This document shows, in pieces, positions 52,597 to 61,771 of a stretch of 64,000 nt of DNA. How positions within the stretch are numbered: position 1 is the stretch's first letter; every line of letters begins with the position of its first letter. A program made the position numbers and the translations under genes. The notes below the pieces were generated by a model. It ran no database searches. It saw only the letters and a list, made by a program, of their open reading frames with translations, and was not told the origin of the DNA. This DNA comes from Paenibacillus xylanexedens (lineage in GTDB: Bacteria; Bacillota; Bacilli; Paenibacillales; Paenibacillaceae). Where the stretch lies: the NCBI RefSeq assembly GCF_001908275.1, contig NZ_CP018620.1:3720001-3784000 (forward strand). Direction: 5' to 3'.

Positions 52597-53889
52597 ATGA
52601 GTATACTGATTCAGCAAGCTACGATCCTAACGATGAAAGATGCCGATGCCCCCTTTACGGGGGATATTCGTGTTGAGGGTGATCGCATTACTCATATTGC
52701 TGATCACATTCTGCCTCACCCGCAAGATGAGATTATCGATGGACGTAATAAGGTTGCCATGCCAGGACTGATTAATGCCCACCAACATACACCGATGAGT
52801 CTGCTCCGGGGATTTTCGGATGATCTGAAGCTGATGGACTGGCTCGAACGCAAAATGCTGCCCGCCGAAGCACGGATGAACCCGGAAGATATCTATTGGG
52901 GTGCCAAGTTATCCATCGCGGAGATGATCCGTTCGGGTACCACTGCTTTTGCGGATATGTATATCCATATGAACGAAATTGCAGAAGCGGTTAAACAAAC
53001 GGGTATGCGGGCATCGCTTACACGTGGGATGGTATTCATGGAGGAGGATGGGGGACGCAGGTTGCAGGAGGCGATTGATCTTGTGCAACGCTGGTCTGGA
53101 GCGGCCGAGGGACGGATAACAACCATGTATGGGCCCCACTCACCCTACACTTGTCCCATGGAGCCGCTTCGTGAAGTCATTGCTATGGCTGTCACAGAGG
53201 ATATCCCGCTACATATTCATCTGGCTGAGACAAAGGAAGAAGTTGTGAAGATTCGTGAGCGCTATGGCATGACACCGACGGAGTATTTGGAAGAGGCGGG
53301 TATGTTCGAACAGGCACATGTGTTGCTTGCGCATGGTGTACACCTCAATCGCAGGGACATCGGCAGATTGAAGGGCATGCGCGGCGGTGTAGCACATAAC
53401 CCAGTCAGCAATCTGAAGCTGGGGTGTGGAATTGCTCCAATTACCGAGATGTTGGCTCAGGGAATTAACGTGGGAATCGGAACGGATGGAGCGGGAAGTG
53501 CCACAACCGTGGATATGTTCGAGGAGATCAAAGCCGCGACCTGGTTGCAAAAGCTGGACTATGGCGATCCCACTCGCTTGCCAGCCAAGGACGTACTAAG
53601 CATGGCTACACGTGGAAGTGCTAGTCTGCTTGGTCTACAGGATGAAGTGGGTATGCTTGAGGTGGGGGGCAAAGCTGATCTGATCCTGATCGATCTGGCG
53701 AAACCACATCTTCAACCGGTACATGAGGTAGAATCGTTACTGGCTTACAGCGTAAATGGGGCGGACGTGGACACCACGATCGTGAATGGTCAGATCCTCA
53801 TGAGAGGCAGAAAGCTGCTCACGATTGATGAGGATGAACTTTACCGTGAGGTGAAGGTTAGAGCCAAACGGATTGTTGAGGGAATTTAA
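52597..53889 (+). CDS. mtaD: MtaD-type 5'-methylthioadenosine/SAH deaminase (amidohydrolase)
   Basis: A 430-aa metal-dependent hydrolase expected to deaminate adenosine-type by-products of SAM metabolism, such as methylthioadenosine and S-adenosylhomocysteine. Metal ligands and motifs are in place: PGLINAHQHTPM (HxH), a middle HIHLAETKEE, a further His in LLAHGVHL and the catalytic Asp in IGTDGAGSATT. The final region VGKADLILIDL-like (VGGKADLILIDLAKPHL) is typical of this amidohydrolase group. ATG 52597 is preferred over GTG 52588, which is only 2 nt after AGGAG. Related members act on other purines or on guanine-like substrates, so the substrate is a family-based call. Confidence 0.88.
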   Translation: MSILIQQATILTMKDADAPFTGDIRVEGDRITHIADHILPHPQDEIIDGRNKVAMPGLINAHQHTPMSLLRGFSDDLKLMDWLERKMLPAEARMNPEDIYWGAKLSIAEMIRSGTTAFADMYIHMNEIAEAVKQTGMRASLTRGMVFMEEDGGRRLQEAIDLVQRWSGAAEGRITTMYGPHSPYTCPMEPLREVIAMAVTEDIPLHIHLAETKEEVVKIRERYGMTPTEYLEEAGMFEQAHVLLAHGVHLNRRDIGRLKGMRGGVAHNPVSNLKLGCGIAPITEMLAQGINVGIGTDGAGSATTVDMFEEIKAATWLQKLDYGDPTRLPAKDVLSMATRGSASLLGLQDEVGMLEVGGKADLILIDLAKPHLQPVHEVESLLAYSVNGADVDTTIVNGQILMRGRKLLTIDEDELYREVKVRAKRIVEGI

Positions 53890-53932
53890 TTTTAGGTGAA
53901 TATGATCCGAACTGGAAAAAGATTTGTGTTCA

Positions 53933-53966
53933 AAACGCTATGGAGGCTTACTCCATGGCGTTTTTT
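53933..53966 (+). terminator. Rho-independent terminator
   Basis: AACGCTATGGAG-GCTTA-CTCCATGGCGTT is followed by T6. Confidence 0.9.
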
Positions 53967-54081
53967 GTCGAATTGAAACTGGAAGTAGTTCCATGGTCCT
54001 GTTCAGAATCGGTTCAGAATGGGTCGTTATACTGAGCATGTAGTTGTTCAAATTTGAAATGTATACGAGGAGGAACATGAA

Positions 54082-55131
54082 TTGAAGGGGAAACAAAACA
54101 AAAAACGGCTTAAGCCGATATTGAAAAAAAGCATGTTGACTGCACTCGGATTGGGCATTGCATTGCCTATAGGTGGAACGCTCCCGCAGGCTAACGCAGG
54201 AGCCATTGGTCCGGTAATAAACATTTCACGACCTGTACTTAATGATGGTATTAAATGGTTGAGCTATTCATCGGAACAAAATGATCCTTCTTTTGTACCC
54301 GATGTGCCCATCGAGGTAACCAGCAACAATACAGTCAGAATCAATTTAAGTACACATTTTCGATCCGATGAGTTTAATACGCTCACAGCCAGTTCAGATG
54401 ATAGCAGTATAGCTGAGGTGTATGTAGAAACGAGACAAGATGAAAATATGCCAACGCCTACGAGTACATTGGTGGTTATTCCTTACAAGAGCGGCAAAAT
54501 CAACATCGAATTGAAAGCAAAATATACTGTATCTGATGTGCCGGAAACGGTTACGGATAACTTTGAACTTTACATTAGTAAAAAAGGGGATGTAAATGCA
54601 GACGGAAAAGTGAATTCTCTGGATGCAGCTGACCTTTTAGATTATCTTCGCAACATGGTAAGTCGCCGCGGATTTAGCTATGTAGAGATGAATCGAATGG
54701 ACGTGGATCGTAATGCGGAACCTGCGTTAGGCGACATGAATGTTTTATTACAAGGATATAAAGGCAAAACACTAGGCGGGGAAAATAATGACTATGTATT
54801 GACCTTCCAACAAGTGGACGATGCGCCTTATGTGCTGAATGGTCAATTGAAGGATTACATGGGGAACTCAATTGCCACAGATTATGATTTAATGGATGTT
54901 GATGGGGATTATATTAATACTCCTTCTTATCAGTGGTACCGCGCAACAGACCCTTCAGGAGAAGATAGAGTGCTGATAGAAGGAGAAATAGCAGAACAGT
55001 ATACCGTTAAAGATGAGGACGAAGGTTATTATCTTGTGCTCGAAGTTATTACTCAGTCCACTTCGAACGCAAATACGGAGCCTAGACGAACATACATTGT
55101 TGGAAAAGAAAAAATACAACGCCCTGATTAA
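54082..55131 (+). CDS. Secreted dockerin-containing protein
   Basis: A 349-aa exported protein. A basic N-terminus and hydrophobic stretch end at about residue 40 (LPQANA). There follow a beta-rich domain of about 120 residues and a dockerin type I-like module: GDVNADGKVNSLDAADLLDY (near residues 168-188) and a second, more degenerate loop MDVDRNAEPALGDMNVLLQ (near 208-226). Dockerins bind cohesins, and the next gene encodes a cohesin plus SLH domains. The last 110 residues are an unassigned Ig-like domain. The start is TTG 54082, 8 nt after GAGGAGG; the ATG at 54077 meets a stop at once. There are no catalytic motifs, so it is probably a structural or binding component. Confidence 0.85.
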   Translation: MKGKQNKKRLKPILKKSMLTALGLGIALPIGGTLPQANAGAIGPVINISRPVLNDGIKWLSYSSEQNDPSFVPDVPIEVTSNNTVRINLSTHFRSDEFNTLTASSDDSSIAEVYVETRQDENMPTPTSTLVVIPYKSGKINIELKAKYTVSDVPETVTDNFELYISKKGDVNADGKVNSLDAADLLDYLRNMVSRRGFSYVEMNRMDVDRNAEPALGDMNVLLQGYKGKTLGGENNDYVLTFQQVDDAPYVLNGQLKDYMGNSIATDYDLMDVDGDYINTPSYQWYRATDPSGEDRVLIEGEIAEQYTVKDEDEGYYLVLEVITQSTSNANTEPRRTYIVGKEKIQRPD

Positions 55132-55220
55132 TTCATATTTTAATTTAGATAATGAATAACAATATTTGTTCTATCGTTACCATACATTCTATCAATTGAT
55201 ACAGACATGGAGGCTAATAC

Positions 55221-57173
55221 ATGTTTCAACCGAAAAAGAAACGTCCAAGAATCAGAAGAACAATGTCAGGTCTTATCGCACTGACGTTACTCTCGTCACT
55301 CGTATTCCCTAGTGTAGCAGGAGCAGAGCCAGTGGAACCATCACAGGTGCAGTTTGCAAATGTTAGTGTACAGGCGGGGCAGACGGTTCATGTTCCTGTT
55401 GCATTGAAAAAATCCCATTTCGGGGTGAAAGCTTATAATATGCAGATTGATTATGATACGTCTGCATTGGAAATTGTTCGGATCACGCCTAAATCTGTCA
55501 ACGTCATGAGCACATCCCCAAATGAAGAGGGTGTAGCAGACTTCCAGTACGAAATTAACAGTGCGGAAGGCTGGGTACGAATCATATGGGTTGATTTTAC
55601 TGGGGGTGACCACTCAATTGTAGATGAAACCCAATTATTTGATATGGAAATCAAAGCCAAAAGCAATGCGGCGCCTGGAACGAAACAGCTATCCGTAGAT
55701 CAAACTGATTCAGAACATTGGCATTTTACAAATGTAGAACACAATAGTGGTGCTCAGTTGTCTGGTGGAACAATCACAATTACAGCAGCAAATTCAGGTG
55801 GTGACAATTCTGGTTCGACACCTACACCGAATCCTGGTAACTCTTCGGGTGGAGGAGGAGGTAGTGTATCACCAACCTCCCCTGTTGTTACCCCTGTTCC
55901 ATCGACTCCGGCGGTAACGAAAGGTGTAGACATCTATGTGAACGGTCAGAAACAGGAACAATCTGCAACGGCCACCACATCAACGGTAAACAATCAGGTT
56001 ACCACCACGGTTCATGTGGATAATGACAAAGTCATCAATCAGATTGGTAGTGGATTAAGAACGCTTCTGCTGCCTATTACAGGTACTGGTAAAGGCGCAG
56101 TCGTTGGTGAACTGAACGGCAAGCTGGTCAAAACGATGGAAGGAAGTAATGCCGAAGTTGTCATTCAGACTGATAGCGGTACGTACACACTTCCAGCTAA
56201 TCAGATTCGGCTAGATCAGATTCTCAATCAATTCGGAAACACGATTCCATTGGAAGATATCACTATTCAAATCGCTATTGTGCCTAGTGCTACATCCAAG
56301 CAAACAGCAATTCAGGCCGCAGCGGACAAGCTGGAGAACACTACGGTGGTTGCAACTCCGGTTGATTTTGAAGTAAAAGCGATCTGGAATGGGCAGCAAG
56401 TTAATGTAGATCGTTTCAACTCTTATGTAGAGCGCTCCATTACTTTGCCAGAGGGTGTCGATGGTTCAAAGATCACGACAGGAGTTGTGCTTCAGCCAGA
56501 TGGCAGCCTTCTGCATGTACCGACAAAGGTTATCAAAGGTAACGTGCAAGATTCTGCTATTATTAACAGCTTGACGAACAGCACTTACGCTCTGATCTAT
56601 CATCCGGCAACATTCAGCGATGTATCAAGTCACTGGAGTCGTGATGACGTACAGGATCTGGCATCCCGTCTGATCGTACAAGGTACCGGTGAGAACGTGT
56701 TTGCGCCAGACCGGAGTATTACACGGGCAGAGTTTACGGCTGTTCTGTTAAGAGGTTTGGGGCTGCACTCCCCGCGCAGCACAGAAGCGGCATCGTTCAC
56801 AGATGTGAAGACTGGCAGCTGGTATGAGGATGAGGTTCAGACGGCTGTGTCTTACGGCCTGATCTCAGGTTATGCTGATGACAGCTTCCGTCCGAATAGC
56901 GAAATTTCTCGTGCTGAAGCGCTGACTATTGTGTCACGTGCGATGAAACTGGTTGGTCTGGCACAGGCCGACGCATCAGAGACAACAAGTCTGCTGAGCA
57001 CATACAGCGATAGCGCTAAAGTACAGGCTTGGGCAGCAGAGCCAGTTGCATCGGCGATTAAACAAGAGCTGGTACAAGGTGCTGATGGTAAACTGATGTC
57101 AGATGCAGACATTAGTCGTGCACAGTCAGCCGCGATTGTGAAAAGGCTGCTGGCAAAAGCGGGATTAATCTAA
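55221..57173 (+). CDS. Cohesin-domain surface protein with three SLH domains
   Basis: A 650-aa exported protein. Signal peptide to about residue 36 (SVAGA), then a cohesin-like domain (VQAGQTVHVPVALKKSHFGV; YNMQIDYDTSALEIVRITP; residues about 45-190), a Gly/Ser/Pro linker (about 192-235), a middle domain of about 220 residues, and three SLH domains from about 470 to the end. The SLH motifs ITRAE, ISRAE and ISRAQ bind pyruvylated cell-wall polymer. The protein could therefore hold dockerin proteins, such as the product of the previous gene, on the cell surface. GGAGG precedes the ATG. The gene ends 5 bp before repeat element C. Confidence 0.92.
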   Translation: MFQPKKKRPRIRRTMSGLIALTLLSSLVFPSVAGAEPVEPSQVQFANVSVQAGQTVHVPVALKKSHFGVKAYNMQIDYDTSALEIVRITPKSVNVMSTSPNEEGVADFQYEINSAEGWVRIIWVDFTGGDHSIVDETQLFDMEIKAKSNAAPGTKQLSVDQTDSEHWHFTNVEHNSGAQLSGGTITITAANSGGDNSGSTPTPNPGNSSGGGGGSVSPTSPVVTPVPSTPAVTKGVDIYVNGQKQEQSATATTSTVNNQVTTTVHVDNDKVINQIGSGLRTLLLPITGTGKGAVVGELNGKLVKTMEGSNAEVVIQTDSGTYTLPANQIRLDQILNQFGNTIPLEDITIQIAIVPSATSKQTAIQAAADKLENTTVVATPVDFEVKAIWNGQQVNVDRFNSYVERSITLPEGVDGSKITTGVVLQPDGSLLHVPTKVIKGNVQDSAIINSLTNSTYALIYHPATFSDVSSHWSRDDVQDLASRLIVQGTGENVFAPDRSITRAEFTAVLLRGLGLHSPRSTEAASFTDVKTGSWYEDEVQTAVSYGLISGYADDSFRPNSEISRAEALTIVSRAMKLVGLAQADASETTSLLSTYSDSAKVQAWAAEPVASAIKQELVQGADGKLMSDADISRAQSAAIVKRLLAKAGLI

Positions 57174-57177
57174 ACTT

Positions 57178-57366
57178 TATAAGTTGAACTAAAGAGTATT
57201 TACACTGACACTACGACGACAGAATAACCTTCCAATCGCTGTTATCCCCAGATTTTTTGAATCCCTTTTCCAAAGGTGAAAATCCGGGGATAAAGGCGAA
57301 CGCTTCGCTTTTTCAGGTTTTTTCTGTCTTCTCCGTTATCGTGTAAATGATTAGTTTAACTTATAT
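57178..57366. repeat. MITE-like element C, copy 1, about 189 bp
   Basis: The ends are inverted copies: TATAAGTTGAACTAA...ATTTACAC on the left and GTGTAAATGATTAGTTTAAC on the right. The core contains CAATCGCTGTTATCCCC and the hairpin CCCCAGATTTT...AAAATCCGGGG. It matches copy 2 (35199-35428) read on the other strand. It lies directly behind the cohesin-SLH gene. Confidence 0.75.
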
Positions 57367-57392
57367 TATCAAATGCAATAACGAAATAAGAC

Positions 57393-57428
57393 AACCCGAG
57401 TCCTTATATCTAAGGATTCGGTTTTTTT
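57393..57428 (+). terminator. Rho-independent terminator
   Basis: AACCCGAGTCCTTA-TATC-TAAGGATTCGGTT is followed by a T-run. It lies behind element C and upstream of the ABC transporter gene. Confidence 0.88.
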
Positions 57429-57558
57429 GCATATAGTTCTTTTGAACAACCTCTTATAGGTGCAATGGTCCAGTTCATTATCAGTTCATACTGATTTGTT
57501 ACGATATGAACATCAAATAGATAGATATTGTGCATGATCAGGAGAGGAAGAGATCCAT

Positions 57559-59523
57559 ATGAAAATACTAGAAGTTAAAAATGTGAAGAAATCATACACG
57601 TTATATGGGAAAGAAAGAGTTCCGGTACTCCACGGTTTGAATCTGAGTTTTGAGACGGGAGAGTTTGTCTCCATCCTCGGCGAATCTGGCTGTGGTAAGT
57701 CGACACTGATGAATATCATTGGTGGTATGGACTCCGACTATGAAGGGGATGTCGTTGTTCGTGGCAAGAACTTAAGTGCCATGACAGAGAAGGAAATGGA
57801 TGATTATCGGAAGAATAATATCGGTTTTGTCTTTCAAAATTTCAATCTGATCCCGCATCTGTCTGTCCTCGAAAATGTGACGATTGCGATGCAAATGACG
57901 GATACCAATGAGAAGGATCGCAACCAACGTGCTGTTGATATTTTGACAGAGGTCGGACTGAAGGATCATCTGAACAAACGTCCCAACCAGTTATCTGGCG
58001 GTCAGAAGCAACGGGTTTCCATCGCACGGGCGTTATCCAACAATCCTGATATTATTCTTGCAGATGAACCGACGGGTGCTCTGGATAGGGAAAACGGAGA
58101 TCAAATCCTCGCTTTGCTCGACAGTATAGCCAAAAAGGGAATGCTGGTGATTGCCGTAACTCACTCGCAGAAAGTCGCTGACTCCGGTACACGTATTGTG
58201 AAGGTTGAAGAGGGGCGCATTAGTGACGATATTTACCTGAAAGATCCTTCTACGGCTGTTTACGAGAGTGGTCAGGATTCTTCCCGGAGCCTGAGCTTGC
58301 TTGCTTCATTCAAGATGGCACTTAAAAATATGAAACTCAACGGCAAGCGTAATGTACTGGTAGCATTGGGTGGATCTATAGGCATATTAAGTGTACTCCT
58401 GATGCTCTCCTTGGGGAATGGTATAACGACGTATATGAATGACGAAATCAATTCGAGTATGGACCCTTTGCTCGTGGATATAACAAAGCCGAGTGAAGAA
58501 GCCAAGGACATGCAAGGTCCCGAGGCCTTGATGGCACCAGGTGAACCGTTCACCGAAGCTGATGTTGAGACGATTCGCAATTTTCCTAATGTGGATCATG
58601 TAGAGACAATCACAACTATTACAGGCAAATCGACTATGGTGAATGAAAAACAAAGTGTAGGACTCACACAGTTAACAACGTTAACGGATGCTTTTGATCC
58701 AGCATTGATGACAACTGGTGTTCTGCCGGTAGAAAATCAGATGCTGTTACCTCTCGATACAGCGAAACAATTAAGCGGAAATGATCAAGCTGAAACCATG
58801 ATCGGCAAGTCCGTGTTTTTATATATCAATGAGATGGATAGTAATAATAAACCAGTAACTTTGGAGAAAGAAGTAACGATCTCAGGGATATACGAAGCGG
58901 CAGATCCACGATCTCCAATGCAACAATCGCCGGGATACATTTCATCAGAAACGCTGGAGCAAATGTATACAGACAAAGGAATAACAATCGGGCCAATTCA
59001 GGTTAACGCCTATGCAACCGATATGAAATATGTAAATGATATCAATGAAGCTGCTGTGGATGCTGGCTTCGCAGGCTCCCAGATGGCCAAAGTTATGGAG
59101 AATATCACGACATATGTAAGTATGGCTTCTATTGTACTCGCGGGTATTGCAGGCATTTCGTTGATCGTATCTGGTATTATGATATTGGTTGTACTCTATA
59201 TTAGTGTCGTGGAACGGACAAAAGAGATCGGCATTCTTCGGGCCATTGGAGCAAGAAAGAAAGATATCAAGCGAATATTCTTCTCCGAATCTGCCTTATT
59301 AGGCGTATTTAGTGGTATTATTGCGGTGGTCTTTGCAGTGATCATTAGTTATGTATTAAATATTCTCCTGGACAATGCGTTTGGAGCAAAACTCATTAAT
59401 CTCTCGGGATATTATATCTTGTTTGGTATCGTGGTAAGTACAGGAATTAGTATCGTGGCCGGTTTGATGCCATCATCAAAAGCGGCGAAGCTGGACCCGA
59501 TGGAATCCTTACGATACGAATAA
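57559..59523 (+). CDS. MacB-like ABC transporter (ATPase-permease fusion)
   Basis: A 654-aa half-transporter. The ATPase domain covers residues 1-235: Walker A GESGCGKST, Q-loop VFQNFNLIP, signature LSGGQKQR, Walker B IILADEPTGALD and H-loop VTHS. The membrane part has one helix near 265-285, a large extracellular domain (about 290-510) and three C-terminal helices of FtsX type (VVLYISVVERTKEIGILRAI; AGLMPSSKAAKLDPMESLRY). MacB-type proteins export or move envelope substrates such as peptides and antibiotics. A response regulator and kinase follow immediately, so antimicrobial-peptide detoxification or envelope stress is likely. AGGAGAGG precedes the ATG. Confidence 0.93.
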   Translation: MKILEVKNVKKSYTLYGKERVPVLHGLNLSFETGEFVSILGESGCGKSTLMNIIGGMDSDYEGDVVVRGKNLSAMTEKEMDDYRKNNIGFVFQNFNLIPHLSVLENVTIAMQMTDTNEKDRNQRAVDILTEVGLKDHLNKRPNQLSGGQKQRVSIARALSNNPDIILADEPTGALDRENGDQILALLDSIAKKGMLVIAVTHSQKVADSGTRIVKVEEGRISDDIYLKDPSTAVYESGQDSSRSLSLLASFKMALKNMKLNGKRNVLVALGGSIGILSVLLMLSLGNGITTYMNDEINSSMDPLLVDITKPSEEAKDMQGPEALMAPGEPFTEADVETIRNFPNVDHVETITTITGKSTMVNEKQSVGLTQLTTLTDAFDPALMTTGVLPVENQMLLPLDTAKQLSGNDQAETMIGKSVFLYINEMDSNNKPVTLEKEVTISGIYEAADPRSPMQQSPGYISSETLEQMYTDKGITIGPIQVNAYATDMKYVNDINEAAVDAGFAGSQMAKVMENITTYVSMASIVLAGIAGISLIVSGIMILVVLYISVVERTKEIGILRAIGARKKDIKRIFFSESALLGVFSGIIAVVFAVIISYVLNILLDNAFGAKLINLSGYYILFGIVVSTGISIVAGLMPSSKAAKLDPMESLRYE

Positions 59524-59552
59524 ATATCAATTTTGGAAAGGATAATGGCTAC

Positions 59553-60221
59553 ATGAACACAATTCTGGTGGTGGACGATGATTCCCATATCCGCAAATTA
59601 ATCCGAATCTATCTTGAAAAAAATCAATTCTCCGTGCTGGAAGCACCAGACGGTCAAGAGGCGTTAGATATCCTCTCGCATACGAAAGTTGATCTGGCGA
59701 TTGTGGATGTGATGATGCCGCGAATAGACGGCATTGAACTGACGGAAGATATTCGGTCTTATCTGGATATTCCCATCCTGATGGTGACTGCCAAGGGAGA
59801 ATCCAAGGACAAAGTCAGAGGATTTAATGCCGGATCAGACGATTATCTGGTTAAACCTTTTGATCCGGTAGAGTTAATCCTGCGTGTAAAATCGTTACTG
59901 AAACGATATAACAAAAGTTCATCAAACATGATTCAGATCAGCGGTGTAACGATTGATTTGGGCAATCTGCTGGTCATTGCGGATGGTCAAACCATTGAAT
60001 TGAAAAAGAAGGAATGTGAATTGTTATTTTCTCTGGCGAGTTCGCCAGGGAAAATATTCACACGTACACAGCTTATAGATGATCTATGGGGTATCGATTA
60101 CGAAGGAGATGAGCGTACAGTTGATGTACATATCAAACGGTTAAGGGAACGTCTTGAACATGTTCCTGAGTTAGTGATCTCAACGATAAGAGGACTCGGT
60201 TATCGCCTGGAGCGGGCATGA
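59553..60221 (+). CDS. OmpR-family response regulator
   Basis: A 222-aa two-component regulator. The receiver domain has the acidic pocket VVDDD and the phosphorylated Asp52 (IVDVMMPRIDG), then Thr in MVTAKG and Lys in VKPFDP. The C-terminal winged helix is of OmpR type (LKKKECELLFSLASSPGKIF; DERTVDVHIKRLRERL; IRGLGYRLE). It starts 29 nt after the ABC transporter and its stop overlaps the kinase start, so all three form one operon. The probable target is that operon. Confidence 0.93.
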   Translation: MNTILVVDDDSHIRKLIRIYLEKNQFSVLEAPDGQEALDILSHTKVDLAIVDVMMPRIDGIELTEDIRSYLDIPILMVTAKGESKDKVRGFNAGSDDYLVKPFDPVELILRVKSLLKRYNKSSSNMIQISGVTIDLGNLLVIADGQTIELKKKECELLFSLASSPGKIFTRTQLIDDLWGIDYEGDERTVDVHIKRLRERLEHVPELVISTIRGLGYRLERA

Positions 60222-61555
60222 AAATGTTTAGGAAAAGCCTGCGACTTCGCATCGTAGCTACGTTTATCGGGATTGTTCTGGTGAGTTTAATTCTCTCCTT
60301 TATGATAAATAACGGGTCCCAGGAAAAGACACCAAATCGTTTTATGGTTACCTTTGCTGAAGATCTCACTACACTGATTAACCTGATAGATGATCCGGAA
60401 AAAGTGAAATCAAGCTTGGAGATTTTTGCTCGCTACGGCTTAAATATCACTCCCGTGAATGAACAAAGTGAAGTGTTATCTTCCTTACCAGAGGACAAAG
60501 TTCATTCGTTATTTGAAACGGGTGCAACGGATGCCATTTTTTTGTCAAGTAAAGATGAAATCGCGACCATAGGTGTTCCTGGAACAAACGAGGGGATTGG
60601 CACATTTCTGATTCAAAGCGATTTCTCCTCTCTTTTTCATACATTGCGAAACACGCTCTTAACCTCACTGTTAACGGTTCTGGTGATTGGCAGCTTATTA
60701 ATCCTGTTCATGTCCGGTTACATTGTGAAACCGATTAAGAGATTAACGGTTGCAGCGAAAGAGATGTCGTCAGGTGACCTGTCGGTCCGCTTAAAACATA
60801 ATAATCAGGATGAGTTTGGCGAACTGATGGAGAGCTTTAATCATATGGCTAGTGAGTTGCAGAAAATCGATTCGGTTCGTGATGACTTTGTCAGCAACGT
60901 CTCTCATGAAATGCAGTCTCCGCTCACTTCAATCAGGGGATTTACCAGAGCACTACAAGATGGTGTTATTCCATTAGAAGAGCAGAAAGAGCATTTGGAT
61001 ATTATCTATGAGGAAACGCTGCGCTTATCGAGGCTCAGTGATAATCTGCTTCGGCTAGCCTCGCTGGATTCAGAGCATCATCCGGTTCATTTCACCACGT
61101 TCCAGTTGGATGAACAATTAAGAAGGGCGATCTTACTGGCGGAGCCGCAGTGGGCGCAGAAGGATATACAGATCGAACTGGACTTGTTGCCCTGTGAGAT
61201 CACAGTGGACAAAGATTTGTTTGATCAGGTCTGGCAGAATTTAATAAACAATGCGATCAAATACACCGGTCCTAAGGGTACCATTCATGTCGAAATTGAG
61301 ACGTCATCTTCATTTGTGAAGGTATTGATTAGAGATTCTGGACAAGGAATACCTGAGGAAGCACTCCCGTATATTTTTGATCGATTCTACATGGTGGATA
61401 AAGCTCGGAGCAGCTCGCTTCGAGGCAATGGATTAGGGTTGTCCATTGTGATTAAAATATTGAAATTGCATCAATGTACAATTGATGTGGAGAGCGAAAT
61501 GGGTAAAGGCACACAGTTTATTGTCACGATCCCCAGATCGACCATTACACCTTAA
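60218..61555 (+). CDS. Sensor histidine kinase
   Basis: A 445-aa membrane kinase partnering the preceding regulator. One membrane segment near residues 10-30, an extracellular sensing domain of about 110 residues, a second membrane segment near 147-168, a HAMP domain (about 168-220), HisKA with phosphorylatable His230 in SNVSHEMQSPLTSIRG, and an HATPase domain (NLINNAIKYTG; DSGQGIPEEALPYIFDRF; GNGLGLSIV). Features are complete. The start codon overlaps the regulator stop as ATGA; a second ATG at 60224 is also possible. A terminator follows. Confidence 0.92.
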   Translation: MKMFRKSLRLRIVATFIGIVLVSLILSFMINNGSQEKTPNRFMVTFAEDLTTLINLIDDPEKVKSSLEIFARYGLNITPVNEQSEVLSSLPEDKVHSLFETGATDAIFLSSKDEIATIGVPGTNEGIGTFLIQSDFSSLFHTLRNTLLTSLLTVLVIGSLLILFMSGYIVKPIKRLTVAAKEMSSGDLSVRLKHNNQDEFGELMESFNHMASELQKIDSVRDDFVSNVSHEMQSPLTSIRGFTRALQDGVIPLEEQKEHLDIIYEETLRLSRLSDNLLRLASLDSEHHPVHFTTFQLDEQLRRAILLAEPQWAQKDIQIELDLLPCEITVDKDLFDQVWQNLINNAIKYTGPKGTIHVEIETSSSFVKVLIRDSGQGIPEEALPYIFDRFYMVDKARSSSLRGNGLGLSIVIKILKLHQCTIDVESEMGKGTQFIVTIPRSTITP

Positions 61556-61577
61556 GGCAAGCCAGAACAGAGAGAGC

Positions 61578-61642
61578 AGCAATATGGTAACAATCGGTTC
61601 CTGTGCGTTCAGGATTCAGATTGCTGCCATATTGCTTTTTTT
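61578..61642 (+). terminator. Rho-independent terminator
   Basis: The outer stem AGCAATATGG/CCATATTGCT encloses CAATC and TTCCTG/CAGGA stems and is followed by T7. Confidence 0.88.
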
Positions 61643-61771
61643 ATATCTGTATTCGCGACAAAATTTCACATATAGTTTTGTTTAGCAGTGGATCATTTGA
61701 TAAAATAGAAGAGACGTTATGTGAATCTATGAACTTAATTAATTTAATCATACAGAGAATGGAGCCATCCA

